Numbered from the stretch's first letter, positions 9,830-23,537 are shown. The stretch is 64,000 bases of DNA from Symsagittifera roscoffensis (GCF_963678635.1 NC_087065.1:28413254-28477253), one strand, 5' to 3'. Notes: generated from the letters alone by a model not told the origin. A program made the numbers and translations.

Positions 9830-12800
9830 TGTTCATTATCTCTTTTCCAACTGTTTGTTGGCTATTTTATCATATTAAAGTGCTTTCAGACCTAATGCTT
9901 TAATTCGAACGACATCAAAAATGTTTCAAAAAGTTGCCCCATTGTCGAGAGAAATTGGAGTTTTAGTGCAATTTCGAGAGAGTAAAGCAAGCGATCAGAA
10001 TTTTTACAGAAAGATAGGCCATGAATTTTTAGTTTTACGCTAGTAAAATCATTTTTTAAGCTTTTTTCAGTGCGGTCCTGGAATAAAAACTTCGGACGAT
10101 ACAAAAAAGTATCTGCAATTTAATTGAAAAAAGTTTTTGAACTTTTTTTGAAAATTTTAAATGATTTTTTTTTTGTTTTTCTTAGTCATTTTTTGACAAA
10201 ATTAATGCCCCATTTGCCTGTTTTACTGTTATTGTCGAATATGCCTAAATTCTAGCCTTTCTCAAATCCTTTCATCACACCATGCAAAAAAGACGACACT
10301 AATTTGAGAAAAATATATGTTATTTTTTAAGACTATTGTCAGTACGTTCTGTGCTGCTTGCTCAGCAACCGGCTATCCTTGTTAAGTCTTTTCCCTTGTG
10401 ATCAGCAAGAGTATTGCCATCGGATACTATTTTTTACCGTATGTAACGTTGTTCTCAGAATGATTAAAATTAGAAGTGGTAAATTTAGGTTCAGTTCGTA
10501 ATGAATTCAAATTTCTTTGCATCTCCGGCATACTTGGTCTGGTGGTAACTAAAGCGCCTGGGACGGAAAACGCCTGAGTTAAGAAGTGTTTTTTTTTCAA
10601 AGGGGAAATATAACGTTTTGAAAACAATTTCGGCTTATTGTCGCCTGCTTATGTCTTGTCGGCTTAGTTGCCATATTGTTTTTATGACCATATAAAGTTG
10701 CCAAATACAGTTGCTTTTAATGTTCTGTTTTACCTCTGCTGTTTGCAAGCTTACTACACTTGATTTCCTATGATTTCCTTTTTCTGTTTTTTTCCGCTTT
10801 AAAGCTTTAGTCTGCGCCAATAATTTCGGTCTATTTTTTATCGGCTTTGTGACCAAATTTCGAGTCGTTTCAACGGAAACATATTTGTTATGCTCACCTC
10901 TGGAACGCAGAAAATGTTAAAAGTCGTAAAAGAAAAGATAGTTTCTGCTTTTTTGTTTTTTGCTTTTTTTCGGCTTGATAGGTTTCAGTCGATTTTATAT
11001 CTGCTTATTCTGGGCTGTCAATTCTTGGCTTAGTTTCAGTTGTTTTATACGAGCGAAAAAAGTTTGTGTGTGCGTGTCTGTGTTTTGAGGGCGAGAGGGA
11101 CTTAAAAACTTCTTATTACTCTCGGCTTTTTCTCGGCTTTTTTTTTTTTCATTTTTCTCGGCTTTTTTTTCTCATTTTTCTTTTTCGGGGATAGTAGAAT
11201 TCGGGCTATATTATATTGACTTAGTGGTCCCAAATTGTTTCATTTGACGAGCAAATAAAGTTTTTTGACTGTTTGTGTGTTTTGAGGGTCAGGGGGCTTG
11301 TTTTTTTGGCTTAAAGGGTTTCCGAAAAGGCATTTTCGACTTGGTTACCGCTTGTATATTATCTTCCGATGCTAATTTCACATTCTATTGTCTTGGCTTG
11401 ATAGAACTAGGGTTAAAAAATTATTTTCGACTTTTTTGTTTTTCATTGCAAGTGGTGCGAAGCTCAGCTTCGCCTCGATATGCATAAATAGTTTTTTTAA
11501 GTATCTTTTTGGCCATATGAGCTTTGTGTCAATTCTTGGCCTAATTTCAATTGTTTTATACGCTTCCTATTAGCAAACGTTATCAAATCGGAATATGAAC
11601 TTTTTGGCTTGATTGTTTTTTTGGCCTTATGAGCTTTTAGTCAATTCTTGGCTTAGTTTCAGTTGTTTTACATGCTTCATATTAGCAACCGTTATCAAAT
11701 CGGAATATGAATTTTTTGGTATGTTTGTTTTTGGCATATCTTTTCTAATGGAATGCCCGCAAACGGGTTTTTGAGCATGTATTCATTTGAAATGGCCATA
11801 TCAATTGAGTTTTTCTTCTTTCTTTCAAAACAACTCTAATTTTCTTGTTTTTTCGCTGATTGTTTTAGTTCTTTGGCTTAAATAGTTTATATGGTAATTT
11901 ATCTGTTTATTTACCTCCAAATTTGTCGTTCGAAGGCCAAAAATATTTTTTTTTGCATTTGTGCTCTTGACAAACAGGAGTGTGATAAACAGGAGTTCAA
12001 GATTTTTATAGCTCAAAAGTTTTTACAGCATTTTTGAGTAATTTTTCGTCTACCCAAGTGTTGTCCGCTCAAGTACCGTTTGATGAATGGTGTTTTTCAT
12101 TATTTATTTCACACTGGCAATTGTATTTCTCAGTATCTTTTTTAAAAGTGAACCACTTCGAGACAAATTTTAAAAAATGATTTTTTTCCTAGCCATTTTT
12201 TTGACGTTTCGGAAGTGGTGCGAAGCTCCGCTTCGCTCTTGTATCGAAATATGTTTTTAATGGTGCTGGAAATTTACTGACGCCAATTTGGTTTGTATCC
12301 TATTCGGTTTCCTATTTTGCTTCATTGGGTGTAAAAGGTTCCGCTTATAATAAATTGGCTTCGACGACACATTGGGTCATTCGATGTGGTGAAATCAGTT
12401 TTTGCAGAAACTTGTGTTTCGACTTATTTTTTCGAGTTGCAGAAATGTTTGAAGCCCAACATTTTTTAATGATGTCGTTTTATCTGGCCCAACTGGTGCT
12501 TGCCACGATTTTGTCGGCTTAGTTACCGCTGCATAAGTTTTGATTCGAAACTAATTCATTGTCTTCATTTGGCATGTTATCCTCGAAATGAACATATACA
12601 AATCGAGACAAACGAACGAAATACGTGCTAGTCTTTTTCGACGTTTTTTAAACTTCTCTCATCTCATTTTTGTCAGCTAGCTTGCCATGCTTTGTTTGTT
12701 TGGTATCGTAGTAGTAGTGAGAAACTCCGTTTTGTGTTTATGTACATTGTGTTAGCTATTTAAACCTTGGCTTTGAATGAATAGACTGTGATTACTCAAG

Positions 12801-14161
12801 AGGGCGAGCCACATTTTACATAGTGGGACCGTGAGCTGGAAGACTGGGCTCGAATCACAGGCTTTCCGTGTTCTTTATAAAGCTTATATTTTTGAAATCA
12901 TCTTTCTAAATCTCTCTGCCGTTTTGAGAGCTTTAAACTGTTTCGCTGTTTCGAGAGCTACTCACGCCAATTGACAACGTCATTTATACATTTAGTTAGC
13001 TATTTACACCCAGGTCCTGAAGTCAACTTTCAATACAGCTTTTTCCATTGATTATTATGGTCGGAACATGTTGTGATATTTGTAAGTTCATTTAGCAAAA
13101 AAGTGGAAATGGATAGAGTCGAATTGTCTAAAAATCAATTATATTTTCTGTTTTCTTGCATGTCATGTTATTGTTGTCCCGACCATTTGAAAAATGCGGA
13201 GGAGCTTTGTATTTGGGTGTTCAGTTTTTTTTTTGTTCCGACCATTGAAAATGGAGAGGAACTTTGTATTCGGGTATGTTAGTTTTTTTCTTTTTTTTTG
13301 TTTTCACGCGAAGATTTCAGTGTCGAGAAAATATTCAAAATTTTTGATTTTGAATTCAATTTCGACCAGAAAACGCAATTGATTAACGTTCGTTATATGG
13401 AAGTTAAAACAACTATTTTTGTTAAAATTTTAGGCTATCAAGAAGTTTTGGGTGTTTCTTTCAGCGCGTAACGTATTTGACATAAAGATTTTAAGAGTTC
13501 AAAGAAATTTAAAAATATGGTCGGAACAATCATATTTTGTTTTGGCTTCCACCAGATTCACGCAGCAACCAGATCTCCTTGTCTTAGCTTTGGGCTTGTT
13601 TGCTTAACGTCTATGAAATGATTGCAGCCCAAGATCTGTTTTTATGATGAAATTTAACCAACAATTTTTCGTTCAAAATCTTTATAAACATGGCATAAGT
13701 GTTATATTTTGAGAAATGAGAAGTGCTTGTGTTTTAGTACGTTGCTAGTTTTAGTAACATAATGCGCGCATTTATGTTCATTTAACTTCGCAGTTTTTTT
13801 AATCAACATATTTGCCGCTTGCCTAAAAATGTTCGTTGCTTAACCTAGGATCCGCTTACTTTTCACCCGGTAGATTGGACTCGAATCACCGTGTATCTCA
13901 GTGTTCCTTTCAAAACATATTTTTTATAATAACCTAAAGCTATATCTATTGCTCTTTGTTGCTTTGAATGCGAAGTGCAATTCGTCTGACTGCAAAAAAT
14001 TATGGTGCTGTGGCATTTTCACCGCTCCGTTCGATATTGATTTCCTACGTATTTTCATTTCGACATTTGTGAGTGTCCTGATTTTTTCAGATTATCTATG
14101 ACTGTGCAAATTGATCTCGACAACCCAATTGGGTTGGGCTGTGCCTTAGAAGCTTTCATGG
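9741..14161 (+). repeat. 4.42-kb tandem unit, copy 2
   Basis: Second unit, exactly 4421 bp from junction to junction. It is nearly identical to copies 1 and 3. Private differences include G at 13495 (A in the others) and longer T runs near 11140. The content matches copy 1. Confidence 0.95.
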
Positions 14162-14250
14162 AAGAGCTTAAAGGGTATCTATTTTTTCTTTTAAGTTCAA
14201 AACTTGAAGTTTTTCAACAAAATAAGTCAGTAATTTTTTCTGCTTACTGA
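14098..14250 (+). pseudogene. Truncated TBCD start, duplicate 2
   Basis: Same structure as the fragment at 9677: splice acceptor, 7-nt leader, 22 native codons, junction, 28 foreign codons and TGA at 14248-14250. The two duplicates look identical over this stretch. Confidence 0.9.
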
Positions 14251-17200
14251 TGTTCATTATCTCTTTTCCAACTGTTTGTTGGCTATTTTATCATATTAAA
14301 GTGCTTTCAGACCTAATGCTTTAATTCGAACGACATCAAAAATGTTTCAAAAAGTTGCCCCATTGTCGAGAGAAATTGGAGTTTTAGTGCAATTTCGAGA
14401 GAGTAAAGCAAGCGATCAGAATTTTTACAGAAAGATAGGCCATGAATTTTTAGTTTTACGCTAGTAAAATCATTTTTTAAGCTTTTTTCAGTGCGGTCCT
14501 GGAATAAAAACTTCGGACGATACAAAAAAGTATCTGCAATTTAATTGAAAAAAGTTTTTGAACTTTTTTTGAAAATTTTAAATGATTTTTTTTTTGTTTT
14601 TCTTAGTCATTTTTTGACAAAATTAATGCCCCATTTGCCTGTTTTACTGTTATTGTCGAATATGCCTAAATTCTAGCCTTTCTCAAATCCTTTCATCACA
14701 CCATGCAAAAAAGACGACACTAATTTGAGAAAAATATATGTTATTTTTTAAGACTATTGTCAGTACGTTCTGTGCTGCTTGCTCAGCAACCGGCTATCCT
14801 TGTTAAGTCTTTTCCCTTGTGATCAGCAAGAGTATTGCCATCGGATACTATTTTTTACCGTATGTAACGTTGTTCTCAGAATGATTAAAATTAGAAGTGG
14901 TAAATTTAGGTTCAGTTCGTAATGAATTCAAATTTCTTTGCATCTCCGGCATACTTGGTCTGGTGGTAACTAAAGCGCCTGGGACGGAAAACGCCTGAGT
15001 TAAGAAGTGTTTTTTTTTCAAAGGGGAAATATAACGTTTTGAAAACAATTTCGGCTTATTGTCGCCTGCTTATGTCTTGTCGGCTTAGTTGCCATATTGT
15101 TTTTATGACCATATAAAGTTGCCAAATACAGTTGCTTTTAATGTTCTGTTTTACCTCTGCTGTTTGCAAGCTTACTACACTTGATTTCCTATGATTTCCT
15201 TTTTCTGTTTTTTTTCCGCTTTAAAGCTTTAGTCTGCGCCAATAATTTCGGTCTATTTTTTATCGGCTTTGTGACCAAATTTCGAGTCGTTTCAACGGAA
15301 ACATATTTGTTATGCTCACCTCTGGAACGCAGAAAATGTTAAAAGTCGTAAAAGAAAAGATAGTTTCTGCTTTTTTGTTTTTTGCTTTTTTTCGGCTTGA
15401 TAGGTTTCAGTCGATTTTATATCTGCTTATTCTGGGCTGTCAATTCTTGGCTTAGTTTCAGTTGTTTTATACGAGCGAAAAAAGTTTGTGTGTGCGTGTC
15501 TGTGTTTTGAGGGCGAGAGGGACTTAAAAACTTCTTATTACTCTCGGCTTTTTCTCGGCTTTTTTTTTCATTTTTCTCGGCTTTTTTTTCTCATTTTTCT
15601 TTTTCGGGGATAGTAGAATTCGGGCTATATTATATTGACTTAGTGGTCCCAAATTGTTTCATTTGACGAGCAAATAAAGTTTTTTGACTGTTTGTGTGTT
15701 TTGAGGGTCAGGGGGCTTGTTTTTTTGGCTTAAAGGGTTTCCGAAAAGGCATTTTCGACTTGGTTACCGCTTGTATATTATCTTCCGATGCTAATTTCAC
15801 ATTCTATTGTCTTGGCTTGATAGAACTAGGGTTAAAAAATTATTTTCGACTTTTTTGTTTTTCATTGCAAGTGGTGCGAAGCTCAGCTTCGCCTCGATAT
15901 GCATAAATAGTTTTTTTAAGTATCTTTTTGGCCATATGAGCTTTGTGTCAATTCTTGGCCTAATTTCAATTGTTTTATACGCTTCCTATTAGCAAACGTT
16001 ATCAAATCGGAATATGAACTTTTTGGCTTGATTGTTTTTTTGGCCTTATGAGCTTTTAGTCAATTCTTGGCTTAGTTTCAGTTGTTTTACATGCTTCATA
16101 TTAGCAACCGTTATCAAATCGGAATATGAATTTTTTGGTATGTTTGTTTTTGGCATATCTTTTCTAATGGAATGCCCGCAAACGGGTTTTTGAGCATGTA
16201 TTCATTTGAAATGGCCATATCAATTGAGTTTTTCTTCTTTCTTTCAAAACAACTCTAATTTTCTTGTTTTTTCGCTGATTGTTTTAGTTCTTTGGCTTAA
16301 ATAGTTTATATGGTAATTTATCTGTTTATTTACCTCCAAATTTGTCGTTCGAAGGCCAAAAATATTTTTTTTTGCATTTGTGCTCTTGACAAACAGGAGT
16401 GTGATAAACAGGAGTTCAAGATTTTTATAGCTCAAAAGTTTTTACAGCATTTTTGAGTAATTTTTCGTCTACCCAAGTGTTGTCCGCTCAAGTACCGTTT
16501 GATGAATGGTGTTTTTCATTATTTATTTCACACTGGCAATTGTATTTCTCAGTATCTTTTTTAAAAGTGAACCACTTCGAGACAAATTTTAAAAAATGAT
16601 TTTTTTCCTAGCCATTTTTTTGACGTTTCGGAAGTGGTGCGAAGCTCCGCTTCGCTCTTGTATCGAAATATGTTTTTAATGGTGCTGGAAATTTACTGAC
16701 GCCAATTTGGTTTGTATCCTATTCGGTTTCCTATTTTGCTTCATTGGGTGTAAAAGGTTCCGCTTATAATAAATTGGCTTCGACGACACATTGGGTCATT
16801 CGATGTGGTGAAATCAGTTTTTGCAGAAACTTGTGTTTCGACTTACTTTTTCGAGTTGCAGAAATGTTTGAAGCCCAACATTTTTTAATGATGTCGTTTT
16901 ATCTGGCCCAACTGGTGCTTGCCACGATTTTGTCGGCTTAGTTACCGCTGCATAAGTTTTGATTCGAAACTAATTCATTGTCTTCATTTGGCATGTTATC
17001 CTCGAAATGAACATATACAAATCGAGACAAACGAACGAAATACGTGCTAGTCTTTTTCGACGTTTTTTAAACTTCTCTCATCTCATTTTTGTCAGCTAGC
17101 TTGCCATGCTTTGTTTGTTTGGTATCGTAGTAGTAGTGAGAAACTCCGTTTTGTGTTTATGTACATTGTGTTAGCTATTTAAACCTTGGCTTTGAATGAA

Positions 17201-18580
17201 TAGACTGTGATTACTCAAGAGGGCGAGCCACATTTTACATAGTGGGACCGTGAGCTGGAAGACTGGGCTCGAATCACAGGCTTTCCGTGTTCTTTATAAA
17301 GCTTATATTTTTGAAATCATCTTTCTAAATCTCTCTGCCGTTTTGAGAGCTTTAAACTGTTTCGCTGTTTCGAGAGCTACTCACGCCAATTGACAACGTC
17401 ATTTATACATTTAGTTAGCTATTTACACCCAGGTCCTGAAGTCAACTTTCAATACAGCTTTTTCCATTGATTATTATGGTCGGAACATGTTGTGATATTT
17501 GTAAGTTCATTTAGCAAAAAAGTGGAAATGGATAGAGTCGAATTGTCTAAAAATCAATTATATTTTCTGTTTTCTTGCATGTCATGTTATTGTTGTCCCG
17601 ACCATTTGAAAAATGCGGAGGAGCTTTGTATTTGGGTGTTCAGTTTTTTTTTTGTTCCGACCATTGAAAATGGAGAGGAACTTTGTATTCGGGTATGTTA
17701 GTTTTTTTCTTTTTTTTTGTTTTCACGCGAAGATTTCAGTGTCGAGAAAATATTCAAAATTTTTGATTTTGAATTCAATTTCGACCAGAAAACGCAATTG
17801 ATTAACGTTCGTTATATGGAAGTTAAAACAACTATTTTTGTTAAAATTTTAGGCTATCAAGAAGTTTTGGGTGTTTCTTTCAGCGCGTAACGTATTTGAC
17901 ATAAAGATTTTAAAAGTTCAAAGAAATTTAAAAATATGGTCGGAACAATCATATTTTGTTTTGGCTTCCACCAGATTCACGCAGCAACCAGATCTCCTTG
18001 TCTTAGCTTTGGGCTTGTTTGCTTAACGTCTATGAAATGATTGCAGCCCAAGATCTGTTTTTATGATGAAATTTAACCAACAATTTTTCGTTCAAAATCT
18101 TTATAAACATGGCATAAGTGTTATATTTTGAGAAATGAGAAGTGCTTGTGTTTTAGTACGTTGCTAGTTTTAGTAACATAATGCGCGCATTTATGTTCAT
18201 TTAACTTCGCAGTTTTTTTAATCAACATATTTGCCGCTTGCCTAAAAATGTTCGTTGCTTAACCTAGGATCCGCTTACTTTTCACCCGGTAGATTGGACT
18301 CGAATCACCGTGTATCTCAGTGTTCCTTTCAAAACATATTTTTTATAATAACCTAAAGCTATATCTATTGCTCTTTGTTGCTTTGAATGCGAAGTGCAAT
18401 TCGTCTGACTGCAAAAAATTATGGTGCTGTGGCATTTTCACCGCTCCGTTCGATATTGATTTCCTACGTATTTTCATTTCGACATTTGTGAGTGTCCTGA
18501 TTTTTTCAGATTATCTATGACTGTGCAAATTGATCTCGACAACCCAATTGGGTTGGGCTGTGCCTTAGAAGCTTTCATGG
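14162..18580 (+). repeat. 4.42-kb tandem unit, copy 3 (runs into the intact TBCD gene)
   Basis: Third unit, 4419 bp. At 18581 the sequence continues as aagtagatgaag, the native TBCD coding sequence, instead of the aagagctt seen at the other two junctions. It is therefore the copy next to the original locus. Its private base is C at 16846 (T in the others). Confidence 0.95.
18500..18509 (+). promoter_or_regulatory. 3' splice site 7 nt upstream of the TBCD ATG
   Basis: The sequence gattttttcag ends at 18509, with a 7-nt leader (attatct) before the ATG at 18517. It is either the acceptor of a 5'UTR intron or a spliced-leader trans-splice site. RPS12 and FAU have comparable sites 18-25 nt before their ATGs. 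The site is copied at 9660-9669 and 14081-14090. Confidence 0.65.
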
Positions 18581-21500
18581 AAGTAGATGAAGTAAACCAC
18601 ATGATTGCTACCCTGTGTAAAGGAGAGACAAATGCGACTGTTTTGGAAAACCTGGTCCAAAGATTTGTCACAATTGTAGATTACTACCAAGAACAACCAC
18701 ATTTACTAGACAGAACGCTTCCACAATTCTTCAAAAGTCTCTTAGATGTTGGCGTTAACCGAAATTTGCCCGCAGTTTCGAGACATCACGCGTTTCGTTT
18801 CATGTACTATTTGACCAAAACTAGGGGCTACAAAAATGTGCTTAGATTACTGCCCCATGAAGTTGCAGATTTGCCTATTGCGTTAGAAATTTTGCTGGAA
18901 CAAGACGAGAAAGACATGGAAAATTGGGAATCAAGATATATGCTTTTCATTTGGTTGTCAGTCATAGTTTTGATACCGTTCGAAATGTCGAGGTTTGATG
19001 GTACAGGGTCATCAATTTCGAAACAACTCTTAGATGTTGGATACAAATATTTAGCAGTTTCAGACGCCACAAGAGATGCAGCTGCCTTTTTCTTGTCCAA
19101 ATTCACTACCCGTCCTGATATTGTAAAAAAGTATCTGGGAGAATTTTTGGACCAATCAGTGATCCGGCTGAAAAATGAAATTGAAACTACTACTTATGCT
19201 AATACTTTTCTGGTCATAAGTGTTTTGCGTTGTTTGTCATTGATTTTTAAACACGGCAAACGCGACGAACTTGTAGGATTTGCTTCCTTATTATACCATA
19301 ACATCAAAGATTTGGATCTCCACAATGACAAAAATGTTCTATACAGAAAAGGATGCTGCAAATTGTTTCACAGATTAGGACTGGTTCACATGAAGACAAA
19401 AGTTGTCACGTGGAGATACAAAAAGGGAGCGAGGTCACTCAACGTCAATTCTTTGACACCTGGAACAGTATCTGGTGGGATAAGTAGTGGTAGTTTAGAA
19501 AACAAAATAGAAAAGGATGGCTCGGGTGATCACGTGGTTCCGAATAGCGAGGAGTCTACGACCAGCGAAGAAGTGGATGTTGATTGTGACGAGGAGATCG
19601 CTGATGAAGTTGAGATGGTTCTAAATGATCTGCTGAGTGCGTTTCTGAGGGATCCCGATACTACTGTGAGATGGAGTGCGGCAAAAAGTATCGGAAGAAT
19701 AACTGCACGGTTAAAATTGAAAATTCAATTAAATTTTGCATCCTAAGCGAAATATTTAGCTGCCGAAATATATTTTGAGACATAATCGTTACCAATTTTT
19801 AACAACATAATTTAGAATCTTAGAGTAAACTGACTCTTGTATTTCCAACATTAATGGAAATTTAGCTTATCTTGTAAGATTGTTTATTGTTTTTAGATTG
19901 CCTCTGGATCTCGCCAATGACATCATAGACACCGTTTTAGGAAATTTTGACAACAACGAAAGCGAGCACACTTGGAACGGCAGTTGTCTCGCCTTGGCCG
20001 AGCTGGCACGCCGAGGATTGATTTTACCTGAGCGACTTCCCGAGTTAGTTCCAGTTGTTGGCAAAAGCCTGCAATACGAAGTGCAGCGAGGGTTCCTTAG
20101 TGTTGGATCTGGAGTCAGAGATGCTGCTTGTTTCGTAGCATGGGCGTTGCCGAGAACTTTTAGCAAGTCGGTTATGTTGCCGTTTGTCGAAAAGATTGCT
20201 TCCGACTTGGTTCTGGTCATTCTGTTCGATAGAGAGGTAAATTGTCGGCGAGCAGCATCGGCAGCATTTCAAGAAAACGTCGGCAGACATGGTAAACTAC
20301 CTTACGGAATTGAGATTCTCACCCTGGCTGATTATAATTCAGTAGGACGAAGATCAGATTGCTATGTTAAACTGTCAGTAGAAATTGCGAAATTCAGCAA
20401 TTACGAGAGGAGTATTATTGATCACGTAGCGCAGAAAAGAGTCAATCATTGGGACGAAGGGATCCGCATTCTGGCAGCGGACGCCCTTGCTGGACTTTGT
20501 TCTGTAAATTCGAAGTATATACTGGACTCAATTTTTCCAACATTGGTCAAAAACATGACGAGAAATGAATTGCATTTCCGCTATGGATCCATCAAATCCA
20601 CAGCAAGCGTTTTACTTAGCTTATACTCATTGGGATTTTCGGCAAAGGAAATTGTCAGCGATGGTTTGCGTGCAAAAATGAACGGCTTGATTCCAACTTT
20701 AGAGAAAAACAACTTTTTGAAAGGCCTCGGAGGCGAAACAATCAAACCTGTCGTATGCGGATTCATTTCAAAAGTATGTGAAACTAATTTTTTTGACAGT
20801 GAGAATCAAGACTTGCAATCAACATTATTAAATTTTTTGATATCTTGTGTCAAACACAAAAAGGAAGAAGTTCAATCTGCAGGCGCAAATGCAATGTTGC
20901 AATTTGTCTCGAGATTCCCAGCTTGTAAGTCAGAAATATCTAAACTACTGCTGGAAGGTTTGGAATGTAACGACGGTTCTGAGAGGGCTGGATTTACGTT
21001 GCTTGCTGGACATTTGCCGAACTGTGTTTTCACACCAGATTATTTGGCAACAGTAATTAGTAATTTCCTGAAATTGATCGAGACTACGCTGGCCACCTCA
21101 GTCTATGCGGCAGCACGGGTTAATGCTCTCAATTCTTTAACGTACCTGTTTACGTTGAAATGTGAATCAAAAGACCCTTGCGTTGAACAAATGCTTCAAA
21201 CCATTTTTGACGCAATATATTTCGGAATGCAAGATTACAGCGTCAATGAACGTGGAAATATAGGAGCTAAAACTCGAGAAGCTGCAATGCTCAATTTCGC
21301 ATCTTGCTTAGTCGCAGTTGCGAAAAGTGACTGCCAGCAATTCCTTCCGAGTGAAAAGATCAACAAATGTTTGTGCCTTGTAATGACCCAAATATCGTCC
21401 CGAATTGATTCGGTCAGAGAGCAATGCCTCTCTTGCTTGACAGTTCTGTACAGTCACAAATTATTGCTCCACTTCAAAGAAGGCTCGAAGTTGGAAGAAA

Positions 21501-22291
21501 TTGTTGGAGAGTTTGCTTCTTTGCCTGAAGAAGAGCGAGAAAACTACTGCTCGATCAAAATGCTACGATTCGTATACCCCATGTTGCATTTAAACACTTA
21601 TACGTACCATATCCTAATTGGTCTTACTTCGTGCATAGGAGGTCTGACTGAAAGTTTTTGTCGTGAAACGCTTGCTGCTTTTAACTCTTATGCTCAAATG
21701 ATTTCAAATGATCCCGAAAAGTGTTCCCTGTTCCTGAACGCGTATCTGCAGGTGTTTGAAGATAATCGTGGCAACGATCGAATCATAACCCCTTTCTTGG
21801 AAGGAACTGCATTGCTGCTTCAGTCCGGAATCTTCGACGCCGTGCACGCGGAAGATTCTGATTTCGGCGAAAGGCTAGTGTCGTATCTCGACGCTGAGAC
21901 GAGAAACTGTCCTGCTTACTACAAACTAGTGTTCCTAGTGAACCTCTTTTCAGCACTGTTGCTGTCTTCGAACTCAAAAATTCATAGAACTTGCCTGAAA
22001 AAACTTTTAGTGTTTTTGGGACACCAATATCCGAGACTGCGAAAACATGCGGCCAGTCAGTTGTTCGAAAACATTCTGATTTGTCCAGAACTGACTATGG
22101 AATTATCTGATGAGGACCAGGAGAGAATTCAGACCTTACTCTCGGATTTCGAATGGGGGAGCGAAGACACGAAAAAAGCGAGGGAAACGAGAAATGAAAT
22201 CAGTGTCTTGTTGGGATTACCCGTTCCCACACCAATAGCGAAGAAGACAAACGCAGCAGCTACAGCTGCTACAAGTAACGCAACAGCTTGA
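18517..22291 (+). CDS. TBCD: Tubulin-folding cofactor D (TBCD)
   Basis: Two coding exons, 18517-19709 and 19897-22291 (TGA), give 1195 residues; human TBCD has 1192. The 187-bp intron has an unusual 5' site (CG|gttaaa) and ends tttttag. The join is in phase 2 and gives ITARLPLDLA, which restores the family alignment. TBCD is a cytosolic HEAT-repeat chaperone. It takes beta-tubulin, forms the TBCD-TBCE complex with alpha-tubulin and, with TBCC and Arl2, releases assembly-competent dimers. Recognisable landmarks are FKSLLDVGVNRNLPAVSRHH (about 69-88), an acidic Ser/Glu-rich insert (about 342-370), VRWSAAKSIGRI (about 384-395), CLALAELARRG (about 426-436), VRDAACFVAWA (about 468-478), NCRRAASAAFQENVGR (about 513-528) and HWDEGIRILAADALAG (about 585). 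The tail is Ala/Thr-rich. The ATG at 18517 is the first Met after the splice acceptor. Its 5' region is triplicated upstream, which may affect expression. Confidence 0.96.
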
Positions 22292-23519
22292 TTTTGTGAA
22301 AAATAGAATGGCGTCTTTAAGTGTACTAGCTTCTAGCATTGGAGCGGATCTAGGATTTTAAAGAAATTGTCGAAAATTTTTCTTACCTTTTTTTAGGTTG
22401 ACCAAATTGATTTTCCGAACTCTCTTAAAACACTAAGAAGACCGTTTTGGCCAAATTTTCTACACCGTAGGCAGAATTTTGAAAAAAATAGGCCAAAAAA
22501 GGCGTTTTTAGGCACTTTTTTGAAATTTTGACTAAAATATCCCGTTTTTTTTCGGCGCGATCTTCCCCCTCAAAGTTAGTAAAAATTGGCCCCTTAAGAA
22601 AAAGTTTTTATGTCCGTCAGCCAAAAATGGATATCTCAAAAAATACTAAGGGGGAAACTTTGGGTCTACAGGGGTTCAAATCCCTGAGCCCCCCTCCCAC
22701 TTCCTAAATCCGCTTCTGTTCTAGCGTATATAATTAACCTACATTGCTCATGTTAAATTTGACTAAATTATGTAAATTTATTGTACAAAATTGACGCAAA
22801 ATGTGTATATTCATGTAAAATTCAGCGTTTTGCAGCGTTTTATCTTTCTATCCGATTACGGTTTTATGAACGAAGTGATTGATCACGTATTCAGGTCGTG
22901 TTTTTCTAGCAAAAGGCCTTGCCTTAGAAGTTTTTCACGCTCAAAAATGATTTTTCGTGGTTTGACTTGATTTGTTTTAAATTTAAAATCATTTTAATTT
23001 ACTAAAGGGAAGACAAATTATGCTCTCCAATAAAACAGTGAAATCGCGCAAAAAAAAAGAAATCGTTTCTAAAAGGGAGTTTAATTTTCCGAATTCCAAG
23101 CAAAGTTTGAAAAAATTTGCCACATTTTGACAGTTTTTTTATTGGATTAGTTTTTTGAAAGTGTCAATTACAAAAGATTTTTCAAGTTCAAATTTTGGCT
23201 GAATTAGATTCAGAACAATACCTCACTGTACTTTTCACAAATATTGTGAATGGTTGCGTGATTAAGGGTGGAAAAAACGCCGGATTTCAAGTACCTTTCT
23301 GTGGTGAACAAAATACCCATTCTCGACGTGGCATTGAGAATCACAAAGCAGATAATTGCGATAGCTAATATTGGCACTTGGTCTTAAGAAAAATTGCTTC
23401 TGAAGATTCCCTGTTGTTGCTCAAAGATATTTTTCAGCCACATAAAACTTTTATGTAAACTAAATTTTTCTAGCAGAGTTAGTTATCAAGTGAACAATTG
23501 TTGTTTTGCGCTTTCAGAT
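22292..23519. other. TBCD-RPS12 intergenic region
   Basis: AT-rich with no supported gene. It should contain the TBCD 3'UTR, but no canonical AATAAA is visible close to the stop. A B-box-like ggggttcaaatccc lies at about 22671-22684 with no convincing A box upstream. No TATA box or other promoter element for RPS12 could be identified. Confidence 0.5.
23508..23519 (+). promoter_or_regulatory. 3' splice site upstream of the RPS12 ATG
   Basis: tttgcgctttcag ends about 18-20 nt before the ATG at 23538, and the leader begins atcttgtg. It is either the acceptor of a 5'UTR intron or a trans-splice site. The leader also starts AT after the AG in FAU and TBCD. Confidence 0.6.
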
Positions 23520-23537
23520 CTTGTGTGACATTCAAAT

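Noticed and set aside
5471-18520. Identical 61-105-codon open frames repeated in the three 4.4-kb units
   Set aside because: They recur only because the DNA is triplicated. They are rich in Phe/Leu/Ser from T-runs and overlap on both strands, and small poly-T changes shift the frame between copies (105 against 69 codons near 8733 and 13073).
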